From the NCBI GenBank assembly GCA_003165335.1, contig PLTD01000139.1:1-34476 (forward strand): 34,476 nucleotides of DNA, read 5' to 3'. Shown one piece after another: positions 8,840 through 15,676 of this stretch (its first letter is position 1; each line of letters starts with the position of its first letter). This stretch comes from Rhodospirillales bacterium. GTDB taxonomy: Bacteria; Pseudomonadota; Alphaproteobacteria; BOG-932; Roseiterribacteraceae. A program made the translations under genes and the position numbers. The notes below the pieces were generated by a model. It ran no database searches. It was not told where the DNA came from and was given only the letters and a program-made list of their open reading frames with translations.

Positions 8840-9601
8840 TTACTTGGCCGCCGGCGGTTGCGTCGGTGCGTCCGTTGGGGCGGGCGCGGCTGTCGTCGGT
8901 GGCGCGGCGATCGGTGCTGCTGGTTCGGCGACGGGAGCTGGAATATCCGAGGCAGGTGTGGACGAGGGCGCCTTATCGGGTGTGTCGCTGTCGCTTCCGA
9001 CCTGCAGCAAATCCATGCCGGGTGGTACCTCAAACAGGGCTGCGTCCTGAGGACCTCTGATAATATTTTTCAATTCCATACGTGCCGGCGCGTTATCGGC
9101 ATCGATCGACGTCTTGCCGACGACCCGTACGATAATGCCGTCGTCTGTCGCCCAAACAGTTGCGTTGACAGTCAGCTCCGGTCCGCCGTCGATCTTGATG
9201 GCATATTTGGTGGTCAACAGGCCGTCGATTGTCTCAAGCCCTTGCGATTCGGCTTCGGCTCCATAAAACGAATCGACGTCGGTCCCTGGTGCACCAGTTT
9301 TTCCAGCAGCTTCGGCTGCTGCGATCCGCAGCGCGACAGCGAGATGACGGGTCGGCTTTAGATCGTAGACCTTGCCTTGATCACGCCGGATAATAGTGAT
9401 CGAAGGAAGGCCGGCTGCGCTCTTGGCTTCGCGGCGTTCTTTCGGGCCATCGACATAGATGTGGCCTGCGATATCCTTTCCCTTGGCGGTGAAAATGACA
9501 TCGGCGCTGTAAGACGCCTTTGGAAGAGGAAGTTTGTCCGCCAAGGCGGGTGTCGCGACCAGATAAATCGCCGCCAGGGAGGCAGAAACGAACCGCTGCA
9601 T
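8840..9601 (-). CDS. Exported protein with LolA/DUF4412-like pattern and Pro/Ala-rich tail
   Basis: A 253-aa protein with a signal peptide (MQRFVSASLAAIYLVATPALA). The region from about 28 to 190 has the rhythm of a beta-rich periplasmic domain (YSADVIFTAKGKDIAGHIYV, then RREAKSA, ITIIRRDQGKVYDLKP), reminiscent of DUF4412 or LolA-like proteins; I cannot confirm the family. The last 55 residues are almost only Ala, Pro, Thr and Asp, a likely disordered tail. It converges on the DAHP synthase gene with 24 bases between them and no clear terminator. The 5' side holds a hairpin at 9621-9651. Confidence 0.65.
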   Translation of the reverse strand: MQRFVSASLAAIYLVATPALADKLPLPKASYSADVIFTAKGKDIAGHIYVDGPKERREAKSAAGLPSITIIRRDQGKVYDLKPTRHLAVALRIAAAEAAGKTGAPGTDVDSFYGAEAESQGLETIDGLLTTKYAIKIDGGPELTVNATVWATDDGIIVRVVGKTSIDADNAPARMELKNIIRGPQDAALFEVPPGMDLLQVGSDSDTPDKAPSSTPASDIPAPVAEPAAPIAAPPTTAAPAPTDAPTQPPAAK

Positions 9602-9957
9602 TATGACTCCAGTCGCTGATGCGGCGAAACCTTACAATACAATGTCGCCGCGTCCAACGTCGTTTGCGCGGGCGATGTCACGAATAGTAAAGATAAAATT
9701 CGTTCACATAACGGCGTCGAATATCGCGACCGGCTTCTTTAGCGGCTTGGCGTCCGGCCTTTGTCGGGCTATTGGCTTTGCGCTTATGAAATCTCGTCCG
9801 ATAGATTTCTACGGTTTGAACCCTTCGTCCAGCATTTGTGCTACATCGTTCTTCTTTGTCCTATGGGACAACTCGTAAACTGAAATGATTTGCAGTTCCG
9901 CATGGTTGATAATTTGCTTTTGAATATGTTCATGCACGTCGGTCTCGGCGGAAGCTC
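9602..9957. other. Divergent promoter region between the exported-protein gene and gltX
   Basis: About 356 bases with no gene I accept. A hairpin with 7-bp arms (GCGGCGA 9621-9627, TCGCCGC 9645-9651) lies in the probable 5' leader of the minus-strand gene. A perfect 6-bp-arm inverted repeat, TTGTCC-TATG-GGACAA, lies at 9856-9871, about 90 bases before gltX; it could be an operator or part of the gltX promoter. An open frame at 9603-9878 exists but has no supporting ribosome site or family resemblance. Confidence 0.4.
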
Positions 9958-11298
9958 ATGGGCGTAACAGTTCGTTTTGCGCCTAGCCCATCGGGCTATC
10001 TGCATGTCGGAAACATGCGTCTGGCTATCATCAACTGGCTGTTCGCGCGCCGCGAGAGCGGCAAGTTTTGGCTGCGCATGGATGATACCGATCCTGAACG
10101 GTCGAGCCAGGTTTACGCCGACGCGATTCAGCATGACCTAGCCTGGATGGACCTCGATTGGGATCGCTATGAAAGGCAGTCCGAGCGTCTCAGCGCCTAT
10201 GAGGTCGCCGCAGAGAAGCTTAAAGCGTCCGGTCGCCTCTATCCGGCCTATGAAACGCCGGAAGAACTCGGCGCCAAGCGTAAGGCTCAGTTGGCGCGGG
10301 GCGTTCCTCCGCTTTACGACCGCGCTGCGCTTGCCTTGACGATAGAACAGCGGCGCTCGCTTGAGGCTTCCGGTCGCAAGCCCCACTGGCGGTTTAAGCT
10401 GGATAGCGGAAAGGTCGAATGGGACGATCTGATCCATGGGCCGATCGTCTTTGAGGCCGGCCAGTTGGGAGACCCGGTGTTAATCCGCGAAGACGGTCGT
10501 CCGCTTTATGGATTTTCCTCGGTCGTCGACGATATAGCGTTCGGTATCACTCATATCGTGCGGGGTGACGACCACATCACCAATACAGCCGGGCAGATTC
10601 AGCTGTTTCAAGCTTTGGGCGGCGCGTTGCCGGTCTTCGCCCATCTTCCGCTTCTGATCGATTCGGAGGGCACAAAACTATCCAAGCGCCTGGGCACCCT
10701 CTCGATTGCGGCTTTGAGGGATGAGGGAATCGAGCCTCTGACGTTGGCTGTTTATCTCTCGCGGATGGGTACATCGGACCCGATTGAACCGCTGGACGAT
10801 CTGGTCACTCTGATCCATGAGTTTGAGTTCCGCCGTTTCTCGGTTTCATCGCCACGTTTCGACTTGGCGGAATTGCGCCGCCTTAATGCGCGGATGCTGC
10901 ATGCCATGCGATTTGAACAGGTGGAGGCTCGCCTTTCTTCGTTAGGGTTGAGCGGTGTTACGCCTGGGTTTTGGGAGGCTGTGCGTGCCAACCTGGATAG
11001 GCTGAACGACGCAGAATTATGGTGGAAAGTCGTAAATGGCCCTATCAAGCCTTCAATCGAGAACGAAGCCTTGCTTGCTGAGGCAGCGGGTCTTTTGCCC
11101 GGTGGAGAATGGGACACAGGCGTATGGTCTGCCTGGACTTCGGCGGTATCGGTCGCGACCGGCCTTAAGGGCAAGGCACTTTATATGCCGCTCAGAAAGG
11201 CCCTGACGGGTCAGGATCACGGACCGGACATGAAAACGCTGCTGCCTCTGATCGGTCGCGATCGAATTTGCAAACGCCTGGCCGGCGAGGTGGCATGA
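9958..11298 (+). CDS. gltX: Glutamate--tRNA ligase
   Basis: Charges tRNA with glutamate. It is a class Ic synthetase: the HIGH-type signature is PSGYLHVGN (residues 9-17) and the KMSKS-type signature is KLSKR (about residue 240). RMDDTDPERS and HIVRGDDHITNT are core catalytic-domain segments. At 446 aa it is of the shorter alphaproteobacterial kind; many alphaproteobacteria carry two such enzymes, one charging tRNA-Gln for later amidation. Which type this is cannot be settled from the sequence alone. The last codons overlap the start of cysS (ATGA), so the two synthetases are translationally coupled. Confidence 0.95.
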   Translation: MGVTVRFAPSPSGYLHVGNMRLAIINWLFARRESGKFWLRMDDTDPERSSQVYADAIQHDLAWMDLDWDRYERQSERLSAYEVAAEKLKASGRLYPAYETPEELGAKRKAQLARGVPPLYDRAALALTIEQRRSLEASGRKPHWRFKLDSGKVEWDDLIHGPIVFEAGQLGDPVLIREDGRPLYGFSSVVDDIAFGITHIVRGDDHITNTAGQIQLFQALGGALPVFAHLPLLIDSEGTKLSKRLGTLSIAALRDEGIEPLTLAVYLSRMGTSDPIEPLDDLVTLIHEFEFRRFSVSSPRFDLAELRRLNARMLHAMRFEQVEARLSSLGLSGVTPGFWEAVRANLDRLNDAELWWKVVNGPIKPSIENEALLAEAAGLLPGGEWDTGVWSAWTSAVSVATGLKGKALYMPLRKALTGQDHGPDMKTLLPLIGRDRICKRLAGEVA

Positions 11299-12674
11299 TG
11301 GTGTCTTTGGCTTTCTCCGACACGTCGCGGCGCGAAGTCGTTCCGTTTTCTCCGATCGATCCGGCAAATGTGCGGATGTATGTCTGCGGCCCGACGGTTT
11401 ATGATGAAGCCCATATCGGCAACGCCCGGCCGGTCGTGGTTTTCGACGTGCTGTTCCGGTTGCTGCGCGCCGTTTATGGCGCCGGCCATGTCAAATATGT
11501 TCGCAATATCACGGACATCGACGACAAGATCATTGATCGTGCAGCCGAAAGCGGTGAATCGATAGGTCATCTGACCGCGCGCACAACCATCCAATACCAC
11601 GAGGACATGGCCGCGCTAGGCTGCCTTTCGCCCAGCGTGGAGCCGCGTGCCACCGAACATATTGCGCAGATGATCGCGATGATCGAGCGGCTAATCGCCG
11701 GCGGTCATGCCTACGCCGCTGAAGGTCATGTGCTGTTCGATGTCGGCAGTTTCCAAGAGTATGGGAAGTTATCGGGTCGTACAGTCGACGAACAGATTGC
11801 CGGTGCGCGCGTCGAGGTTGCTCCCTATAAGCGCAGCCCGGCCGATTTCGTGCTGTGGAAGCCGTCCAGCGCAGACCAGCCCGGTTGGGACAGCCCTTGG
11901 GGTCGTGGCCGGCCGGGTTGGCACCTCGAATGCTCTGCCATGTCCGCAGAGCATCTGGGTGAGAGTTTCGACATTCACGGCGGCGGTCTCGACCTTATCT
12001 TTCCGCACCACGAAAATGAAATCGCACAAAGCTGCTGCACCTTCGGCGCAGGCAATCCTGATTTTCGTATGGCGCAGTTCTGGATGCACAATGGTTTTCT
12101 GACCGTCGGCGGCGCGAAGATGTCCAAGTCCCTTGGCAATTTTACGACTGTCCGTGCCTTGCGTCAGAAGTGGCATGGCGAGGTCATCCGCCTTGCTTTG
12201 CTGATGACCCATTATGCAGCGCCGCTCGATCTTTCCGAGGACCGCCTCAAGGAGGCCAAGTCTCTACTTGATACCTGGCACCGGGCCTGGCAGAAGCGCG
12301 AAGAAGGCGTCGGCGCGAAGGCTCCAGCCTATATCGCCAAGCTGGAAGAGATTCTTGGCGATGACTTGAACACCACGCGGGCTGTGACACAACTGGGTGA
12401 ATTCTCTCGTTTTGAGAATATCAACTATTTGTATTGGAGCGCACGCTTGCTGGGCTTCTTTACGTCACCATCGCCGGATGCTTGGTTCAAATGGGCGCCA
12501 CCCGAGGCTGAGGCAAGTTCGGACGAAATAGAGATTAAAAAATTGATCGATGCCCGGATTTCTGCGCGTCAGGCACGGAACTTCGCCGAGGCCGACCGCA
12601 TCCGTGACGAGCTCTTGGCCCAGAGCATTGTGCTTGAGGACGGTCCAGGCGGAACCACCTGGCGTCGGGCCTGA
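11295..12674 (+). CDS. cysS: Cysteine--tRNA ligase
   Basis: Charges tRNA-Cys. It has the class I HIGH-type motif in CGPTVYDEAHIGNARP, where the Cys is a zinc ligand, GWHLECSAM with a further zinc-site Cys, HHENEIAQS with His/Glu zinc ligands, and the KMSKS motif in GGAKMSKSLGNF. The C-terminal helical end ADRIRDELLAQ is normal for the family. Two adjacent ATG codons (11295 and 11298) could start it. The first overlaps the gltX stop as ATGA; the second is slightly better spaced from GAGG at about 11287-11290. The product is 459 or 458 aa, the usual size. Confidence 0.96.
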   Translation: MMVSLAFSDTSRREVVPFSPIDPANVRMYVCGPTVYDEAHIGNARPVVVFDVLFRLLRAVYGAGHVKYVRNITDIDDKIIDRAAESGESIGHLTARTTIQYHEDMAALGCLSPSVEPRATEHIAQMIAMIERLIAGGHAYAAEGHVLFDVGSFQEYGKLSGRTVDEQIAGARVEVAPYKRSPADFVLWKPSSADQPGWDSPWGRGRPGWHLECSAMSAEHLGESFDIHGGGLDLIFPHHENEIAQSCCTFGAGNPDFRMAQFWMHNGFLTVGGAKMSKSLGNFTTVRALRQKWHGEVIRLALLMTHYAAPLDLSEDRLKEAKSLLDTWHRAWQKREEGVGAKAPAYIAKLEEILGDDLNTTRAVTQLGEFSRFENINYLYWSARLLGFFTSPSPDAWFKWAPPEAEASSDEIEIKKLIDARISARQARNFAEADRIRDELLAQSIVLEDGPGGTTWRRA

Positions 12675-12685
12675 AACAGGTTGAA

Positions 12686-13447
12686 GTGAGCGATCAATTC
12701 GACCCAGTAATAATTCTTGTCGAGCCGCAGCTGGGCGAGAATATTGGCGCGGCCGCGCGGGCGATGCTCAATTGTGGGTTGAAGCGGATGCGCATCGTGC
12801 GACCGCGCGATGGGTGGCCTAATGCGCGCGCCTTGGCGGCAGCTTCGGGCGCCGACGCGGTTATCGAGGCGGCGGAAATCTTCGAGAGCACTTCAGCTGC
12901 GATTGCCGATCTGAATTACGTGCTGGCAACGACGGCCCGGCAGCGGGACATGGTCAAGACCATACTGACTCCGGAAGTGGCGGCCGAGGAACTTCATGCC
13001 CGCGCTTCGGCTCTGCAACGTACGGGAATTTTGTTCGGACCAGAACGCACAGGCTTGATGAACGACGATATTCCCCTGGCGGATGCGGTCGTCACGATCC
13101 CGGTCAATCCGGCATTTTCATCTTTGAATCTTGCGCAGGGCGTGTTGCTGATCGGCTATTGCTGGTGGCGCATGCAGGTCCAGAGCGAAGGTCGGCATCT
13201 TGAAATCGGTGGCAACCGTCCGGCGACAAAACAGGAGATGGTCAACCTGTTCGTCCGCCTGGAAGAGGCACTGGAGGAGGGCGGGTTCTATACAACAGAT
13301 CAGCAACGCCCGACGATGGTGCGCAATATGCGCAATCTGCTTCAACGTGCGGAAATGACCGAGCAGGAGGTCCGAACATTCCACGGTGTCATTGTGGCGT
13401 TGAACGGAACCTCGGGCAGCGCCAAAGAAAAACGCCGCCCCCGTTAG
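12686..13447 (+). CDS. trmJ: tRNA 2'-O-methyltransferase TrmJ (SpoU/TrmH family)
   Basis: Probably methylates the ribose at position 32 of tRNA anticodon loops using SAM. The SPOUT-fold marks are present: NIGAAARAMLNCG at about residues 15-27, FGPERTGL (motif 2) and NPAFSSLNLAQGVLL (motif 3), which form the knotted SAM site. At 253 aa it fits TrmJ rather than shorter TrmL. The start is GTG at 12686, 11 bases after cysS, so gltX-cysS-trmJ is a translation-related operon. The stop codon lies inside a hairpin (13432-13457) that serves as intrinsic terminator for the opposite strand. Confidence 0.9.
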   Translation: MSDQFDPVIILVEPQLGENIGAAARAMLNCGLKRMRIVRPRDGWPNARALAAASGADAVIEAAEIFESTSAAIADLNYVLATTARQRDMVKTILTPEVAAEELHARASALQRTGILFGPERTGLMNDDIPLADAVVTIPVNPAFSSLNLAQGVLLIGYCWWRMQVQSEGRHLEIGGNRPATKQEMVNLFVRLEEALEEGGFYTTDQQRPTMVRNMRNLLQRAEMTEQEVRTFHGVIVALNGTSGSAKEKRRPR

Positions 13448-13457
13448 GGGACGGCGT
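13424..13457 (-). terminator. Intrinsic terminator for the antisense micro-gene, overlapping the end of trmJ
   Basis: Read on the minus strand: ACGCCG-T-CCCC, loop TAAC, GGGG-G-CGGCGT, then TTTTTCTTT. That is ten GC-rich pairs with one internal mismatch and a real U tract. On the plus strand the same hairpin has no T run, so the structure is made for minus-strand transcription. The only minus-strand gene candidate nearby is the 25-codon ORF at 13524-13601. Confidence 0.85.
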
Positions 13458-13465
13458 CCAGTGTG

Positions 13466-13512
13466 TTCGGTGCCGCTGCGGCTCATCGGCCGTTTGCGGT
13501 CGCGTCACCGAA
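13466..13512 (-). ncRNA. Structured RNA stretch downstream of the micro-ORF (candidate)
   Basis: On the minus strand, TTCGGTG and CACCGAA close a 47-base element containing inner pairs such as GCCGC/GCGGC (13472-13482). It lies between the micro-ORF stop and its terminator. It could be the body of a small RNA or just a stable 3' UTR. The call rests on base pairing only. Confidence 0.35.
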
Positions 13513-13523
13513 TCAGGAATGCC

Positions 13524-13601
13524 TCAGACGCAAGCTCCGAAGATGATCGAGTCGTTGGTAAATTCCCGCGGCGAGACGCGTTCACCAAAACAGTTAGACA
13601 T
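13524..13601 (-). CDS. Micro-ORF (25 aa) with perfect Shine-Dalgarno, antisense between trmJ and rpsD
   Basis: The minus strand carries AAAGGAGGTGG (13606-13616), a near-perfect anti-16S match, seven bases before ATG at 13601. The frame runs 25 codons to TGA. The peptide begins MSNCFGER, ends IIFGACV, has two Cys, and is rich in small and hydrophobic residues at its C-terminus. It has no signal peptide and no membrane helix. About 70 bases after the stop comes an intrinsic terminator, with a structured stretch closed by TTCGGTG/CACCGAA (13466-13512) in between. Upstream, a hairpin with 8-bp arms (13631-13638 and 13657-13664) sits in the leader. No clear -35/-10 was found. I do not recognise the peptide; it could be a functional small protein, a leader peptide or the coding part of a dual-function RNA. 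Confidence 0.65.
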   Translation of the reverse strand: MSNCFGERVSPREFTNDSIIFGACV

Positions 13602-13630
13602 CAGACCACCTCCTTTCGCTGTTGAAACAA

Positions 13631-13664
13631 GAGCCGAGCGAATCGTTCGAATATCTCTCGGCTC
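13631..13664 (-). promoter_or_regulatory. Leader hairpin of the micro-ORF
   Basis: Perfect 8-bp arms (GAGCCGAG at 13631-13638, CTCGGCTC at 13657-13664) around an 18-base loop that itself contains CGAA/TTCG. It lies 30 bases before the micro-ORF start on the minus strand. On the plus strand it lies upstream of the rpsD promoter, so an operator role is also possible. Confidence 0.4.
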
Positions 13665-13704
13665 GCGGAATATAGGGCCAAATTCATATACCGCCACAGC
13701 TTAT

Positions 13705-13732
13705 TTGACAGGCGGTACGCCAGCCGTATAAA
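13705..13732 (+). promoter_or_regulatory. Sigma-70-type promoter of rpsD
   Basis: A consensus -35 TTGACA at 13705-13710, a 16-base spacer and TATAAA at 13727-13732. It is the best promoter match in the window and fits a highly expressed ribosomal protein gene. Transcription would start near 13740, giving a leader of roughly 115 bases. Confidence 0.8.
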
Positions 13733-13792
13733 ACCCGGCTTCCTCCCGAGAATGTGGACAAGGCCAATGTGCCTCGCCCCGTCGCGGTCTCA

Positions 13793-13848
13793 GGTTTTCC
13801 TGGCGACCGACCGAACTATCGGGACAATTCGAAAACCACCTGAAGGTG
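13793..13848 (+). promoter_or_regulatory. rpsD leader with hairpins, one covering the ribosome binding site
   Basis: Arms GGTTTTC (13793-13799) and GAAAACC (13831-13837) can pair across 31 bases. Next to them CACC-TGAA-GGTG (13837-13848) folds over the AAGG that serves as rpsD ribosome binding site. Ribosomal protein S4 is known to repress its own translation by binding its leader in other bacteria; whether this leader does so is inference. Confidence 0.4.
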
Positions 13849-13854
13849 CACATT

Positions 13855-14469
13855 GTGAGCAAGCGTTTAGAGTCCAAGCATAAGATCGACCGCCGCCTAG
13901 GCGTTAATCTTTGGGGTCAGGCAAAGAGCCCGATCAATCGCCGCGAGTATGGTCCCGGCCAGCACGGGCAGCGCCGCAAAAAGCCGTCGGATTACGGTAA
14001 TCAGTTGATGGCCAAGCAGAAGCTGAAGGGCTATTACGGTAACATCGGCGAGCGTCAGTTCCGCCGTTACTACGACGAAGCTTCGCGCCGTAAGGGCGAC
14101 ACGTCCGAAAACATGATCGAGTTGCTGGAGCGCCGCCTCGATACGGTTATCTATCGTATGAAATTCGTGCCGACTGTTTTCGCGGCCCGTCAGTTCGTCA
14201 GCCACGGCCATGTAAAGGTCAACGGTCATCGTGTGACGATCCCTTCATTCTCAGTCAAGGATGGCGACATCATCGAACTACGCGACAAGGTCAAGGAATT
14301 GGCTGTTGTTCTGATCGCGGTCGATTCCGGCGAGCGTGACGTACCTGACTATATCGATGTCGATCACAAAGGCATGAAGGGGACGTTCGTCCGCGGTCCC
14401 AAGCTGCCTGACGTTCCCTATCCGGTTCAGATGGAACCACACCTGGTCGTCGAATTTTATTCCCGCTGA
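13855..14469 (+). CDS. rpsD: 30S ribosomal protein S4
   Basis: A primary rRNA-binding protein that nucleates assembly of the 30S body. The 204-aa product starts [15 protein letters not shown]. It contains [10 protein letters not shown] and an S4 RNA-binding domain ([25 protein letters not shown], about residues 95-155), and ends HLVVEFYSR. The GTG at 13855 is chosen because AAGG at 13843-13846 is correctly spaced and the conserved N-terminus starts there; the GTG at 13846 would overlap the ribosome site. It is monocistronic behind a consensus promoter. Its own terminator, just downstream, has been split by a 3.1-kb transposon. Confidence 0.97.
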   Translation: MSKRLESKHKIDRRLGVNLWGQAKSPINRREYGPGQHGQRRKKPSDYGNQLMAKQKLKGYYGNIGERQFRRYYDEASRRKGDTSENMIELLERRLDTVIYRMKFVPTVFAARQFVSHGHVKVNGHRVTIPSFSVKDGDIIELRDKVKELAVVLIAVDSGERDVPDYIDVDHKGMKGTFVRGPKLPDVPYPVQMEPHLVVEFYSR

Positions 14470-14491
14470 TCGGGAGACTATCGAGATTGCG

Positions 14492-14514
14492 AAAGGCCGG
14501 GGAAACCCCCAGCC
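14492..14514 (+). terminator. Left half of the original rpsD terminator, rebuilt as a hairpin by the transposon end
   Basis: AAAGGCCGGGG is the original upstream arm. The transposon supplies CCAGCC, so GGC-C-GGGG can still pair with CCCC-A-GCC around a small loop with one C/A mismatch. No T run follows (CCTACAGC comes next), so it should pause or stabilise RNA but terminate poorly. Confidence 0.6.
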
Positions 14515-14532
14515 CCTACAGCAATCTGGTGA
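14500..14532 (+). repeat. Left target duplication and left terminal inverted repeat
   Basis: Target duplication GGGAAACCC at 14500-14508, then the terminal repeat at 14509-14532. Against the right end there is one mismatch, at repeat position 21 (G here, T there). Confidence 0.9.
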
Positions 14533-14575
14533 TAGTTAAAGGGGTGTTCGAAGGCGAGCAGCCATTTAACCTTTC

Positions 14576-14595
14576 GGCCCGGCAAATGCCGGGCC
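14576..14595. terminator. Perfect GC hairpin inside the transposon
   Basis: GGCCCGGC-AAAT-GCCGGGCC, a perfect 8-bp stem with a 4-base loop. It lies downstream of the antitoxin on the minus strand and close to the left transposon end. No T run follows in either direction, so it may terminate weakly or block read-through into the transposon from rpsD. Confidence 0.45.
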
Positions 14596-14692
14596 AAGCA
14601 AGGAATTAAGGTGTTATTGGGTTAAGTTTCGTTCTCGCCACTGCCTGTTGCAGCTGGCGGCGCACATGCGTCGTCTAGTCGGTCCTAGATTA

Positions 14693-14725
14693 GCTGAATC
14701 TGGATTAAGTTAATCCAGATTCAGC
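14693..14725. repeat. 33-bp perfect palindrome between left end and antitoxin
   Basis: Arms of 16 bp (14693-14708 and 14710-14725) around a single central G, starting GCTGAATC and ending GATTCAGC. An outer pair GTCTAG (14673-14678) and CTAGAC (14736-14741) frames it. It is AT-richer than the surroundings and has no T tract. It may be a terminator of the toxin-antitoxin operon, a protein-binding site or a transposition site; the sequence does not decide. Confidence 0.8.
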
Positions 14726-14874
14726 CGCCGATTCCCTAGACAGGTGACGAGAAGGCCTCTCTGCAAAGCTGCGACGGCACATGCTTCAGTTGATCAACAT
14801 ACATCATTCACGATTGACGTCCTGGCCCACCGTCAAGGTGGTGGCCGGCGCACTTCGCTCATGAAACAAACTTA

Positions 14875-15204
14875 TCACGCGTGGATATCAACAGAGAAGT
14901 GACAGCGGTCATCTGTTTCCAATTTAGCCGTAACCGTCAACTTAACGTTATATCCGAGCTTGATTAGCCAAGCCGTTAGGCGTTCAACGCTAACGGCGCC
15001 CATGCGGCCACGCAGAATCTTGGACAGGCTTGGCTGGTCTGTTCCGATAAGGGTTGCGGCTTCGGTTTGCGTCATGCCTCGCTGTTCGATCGCCAGGGAA
15101 ATCTGCGTAATTAGGCTACTCTTAACCTCAAGTTCCTCGGCCTCCTCGCTGGAAAAGCCGATATCACGGAAGACACTTTTGCCGCCTACTACAAAATCAG
15201 CCAT
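14875..15204 (-). CDS. XRE-family antitoxin (HigA-like)
   Basis: A 109-aa protein with a Cro/C1-type helix-turn-helix at about residues 33-75 (LAIEQRGMTQTEAATLIGTDQPSLSKILRGR), the pattern of HigA-type antitoxins that bind their own promoter. It would neutralise the toxin encoded just upstream on the same strand; the two frames overlap by 8 bases (15197-15204), so they are translationally coupled with the toxin first, as in higBA. The pair is cargo inside the transposon and could select against its loss. The C-terminal 30 residues (KLTVTAKLETDDRCHFSVD) are not typical and may form the toxin-binding part. Confidence 0.85.
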   Translation of the reverse strand: MADFVVGGKSVFRDIGFSSEEAEELEVKSSLITQISLAIEQRGMTQTEAATLIGTDQPSLSKILRGRMGAVSVERLTAWLIKLGYNVKLTVTAKLETDDRCHFSVDIHA

Positions 15205-15610
15205 TTTTCCGCTCCGCTTCTCTCTTTTTATCCAGTTCTGCAGCCCGCTTTAGACGAAACCGAATGAGGTCTATGTCCTTTTGGGGCGTCGCTATCCCGC
15301 TCGTGGCCTTCTTCTTGAAGGCATGCAACACATATACGCCGGTCTTCAACTTCACCGTGTAGACAACGCGGTATGTGTCCGTGTCATCATCTTCTAGAAG
15401 CTTCATCGTCCCGGGCACTTCCGCGGGCTTGGCGTTCGAAGGCGTTTCCCCGTTCTGCACCTGACGAAGCTGGAAACCGAATGCTCGCTTCAGATCGAGG
15501 TCAAATTTCGAAATATCCCTCTTGCTGCTGCCCATCCAAACGATGACCTGCGTCACTCGATCTGGTAGATATGACTTTTTTACCATAATGTCAAGGTTCC
15601 GGTTGCACAC
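15197..15610 (-). CDS. RelE/HigB-type toxin (phage Gp49-like)
   Basis: Probable ribosome-dependent mRNA interferase. The family pattern is clear: VIVWMGSSKRDI near the start, QVQNGETPSNAKPA, DTYRVVYTVKLKTGVYVLHAFKKKATSGIATP, then DIDLIRFRLKRA. The length is 137 aa from GTG at 15610, or 129 aa from ATG at 15586; both starts have weak ribosome sites, and the second gives the more usual N-terminus. A 12-bp hairpin immediately upstream (15614-15640) could be the operator of the pair or the terminator of the transposase gene. Activity as a toxin is inferred from family. Confidence 0.85.
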   Translation of the reverse strand: MCNRNLDIMVKKSYLPDRVTQVIVWMGSSKRDISKFDLDLKRAFGFQLRQVQNGETPSNAKPAEVPGTMKLLEDDDTDTYRVVYTVKLKTGVYVLHAFKKKATSGIATPQKDIDLIRFRLKRAAELDKKREAERKNG

Positions 15611-15613
15611 TGA

Positions 15614-15640
15614 GGCGAGGGGCAGGCTGCCAGCCTCGCC
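15614..15640. promoter_or_regulatory. Long hairpin between transposase stop and toxin start
   Basis: GGCGAGG-GGCAG-G-CTGCC-AG-CCTCGCC: twelve pairs with a 2-base bulge. It ends four bases from the possible GTG start of the toxin on the minus strand. It has no T run. Either it ends transposase transcription or it is the binding site through which the antitoxin controls the pair. Confidence 0.5.
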
Positions 15641-15676
15641 GTTTCATCAATCAACATTGCCAAGATACCATCCGAA

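Noticed and set aside
9603-9878. Open frame of 91 codons upstream of gltX
   Set aside because: It starts one base beyond the divergent gene's start, has no ribosome site, and its composition looks like untranslated DNA; treated as intergenic.
13432-13457. trmJ terminator on the plus strand
   Set aside because: The hairpin overlaps the trmJ stop codon and has no T run on the plus strand; the T run is on the minus strand.
14488-14528. First read as a simple repeat shared with 17603-17640, possibly two copies of one terminator
   Set aside because: The two copies are inverted, bound a transposase and carry a direct target duplication, so terminal inverted repeats within a split terminator explain them better.
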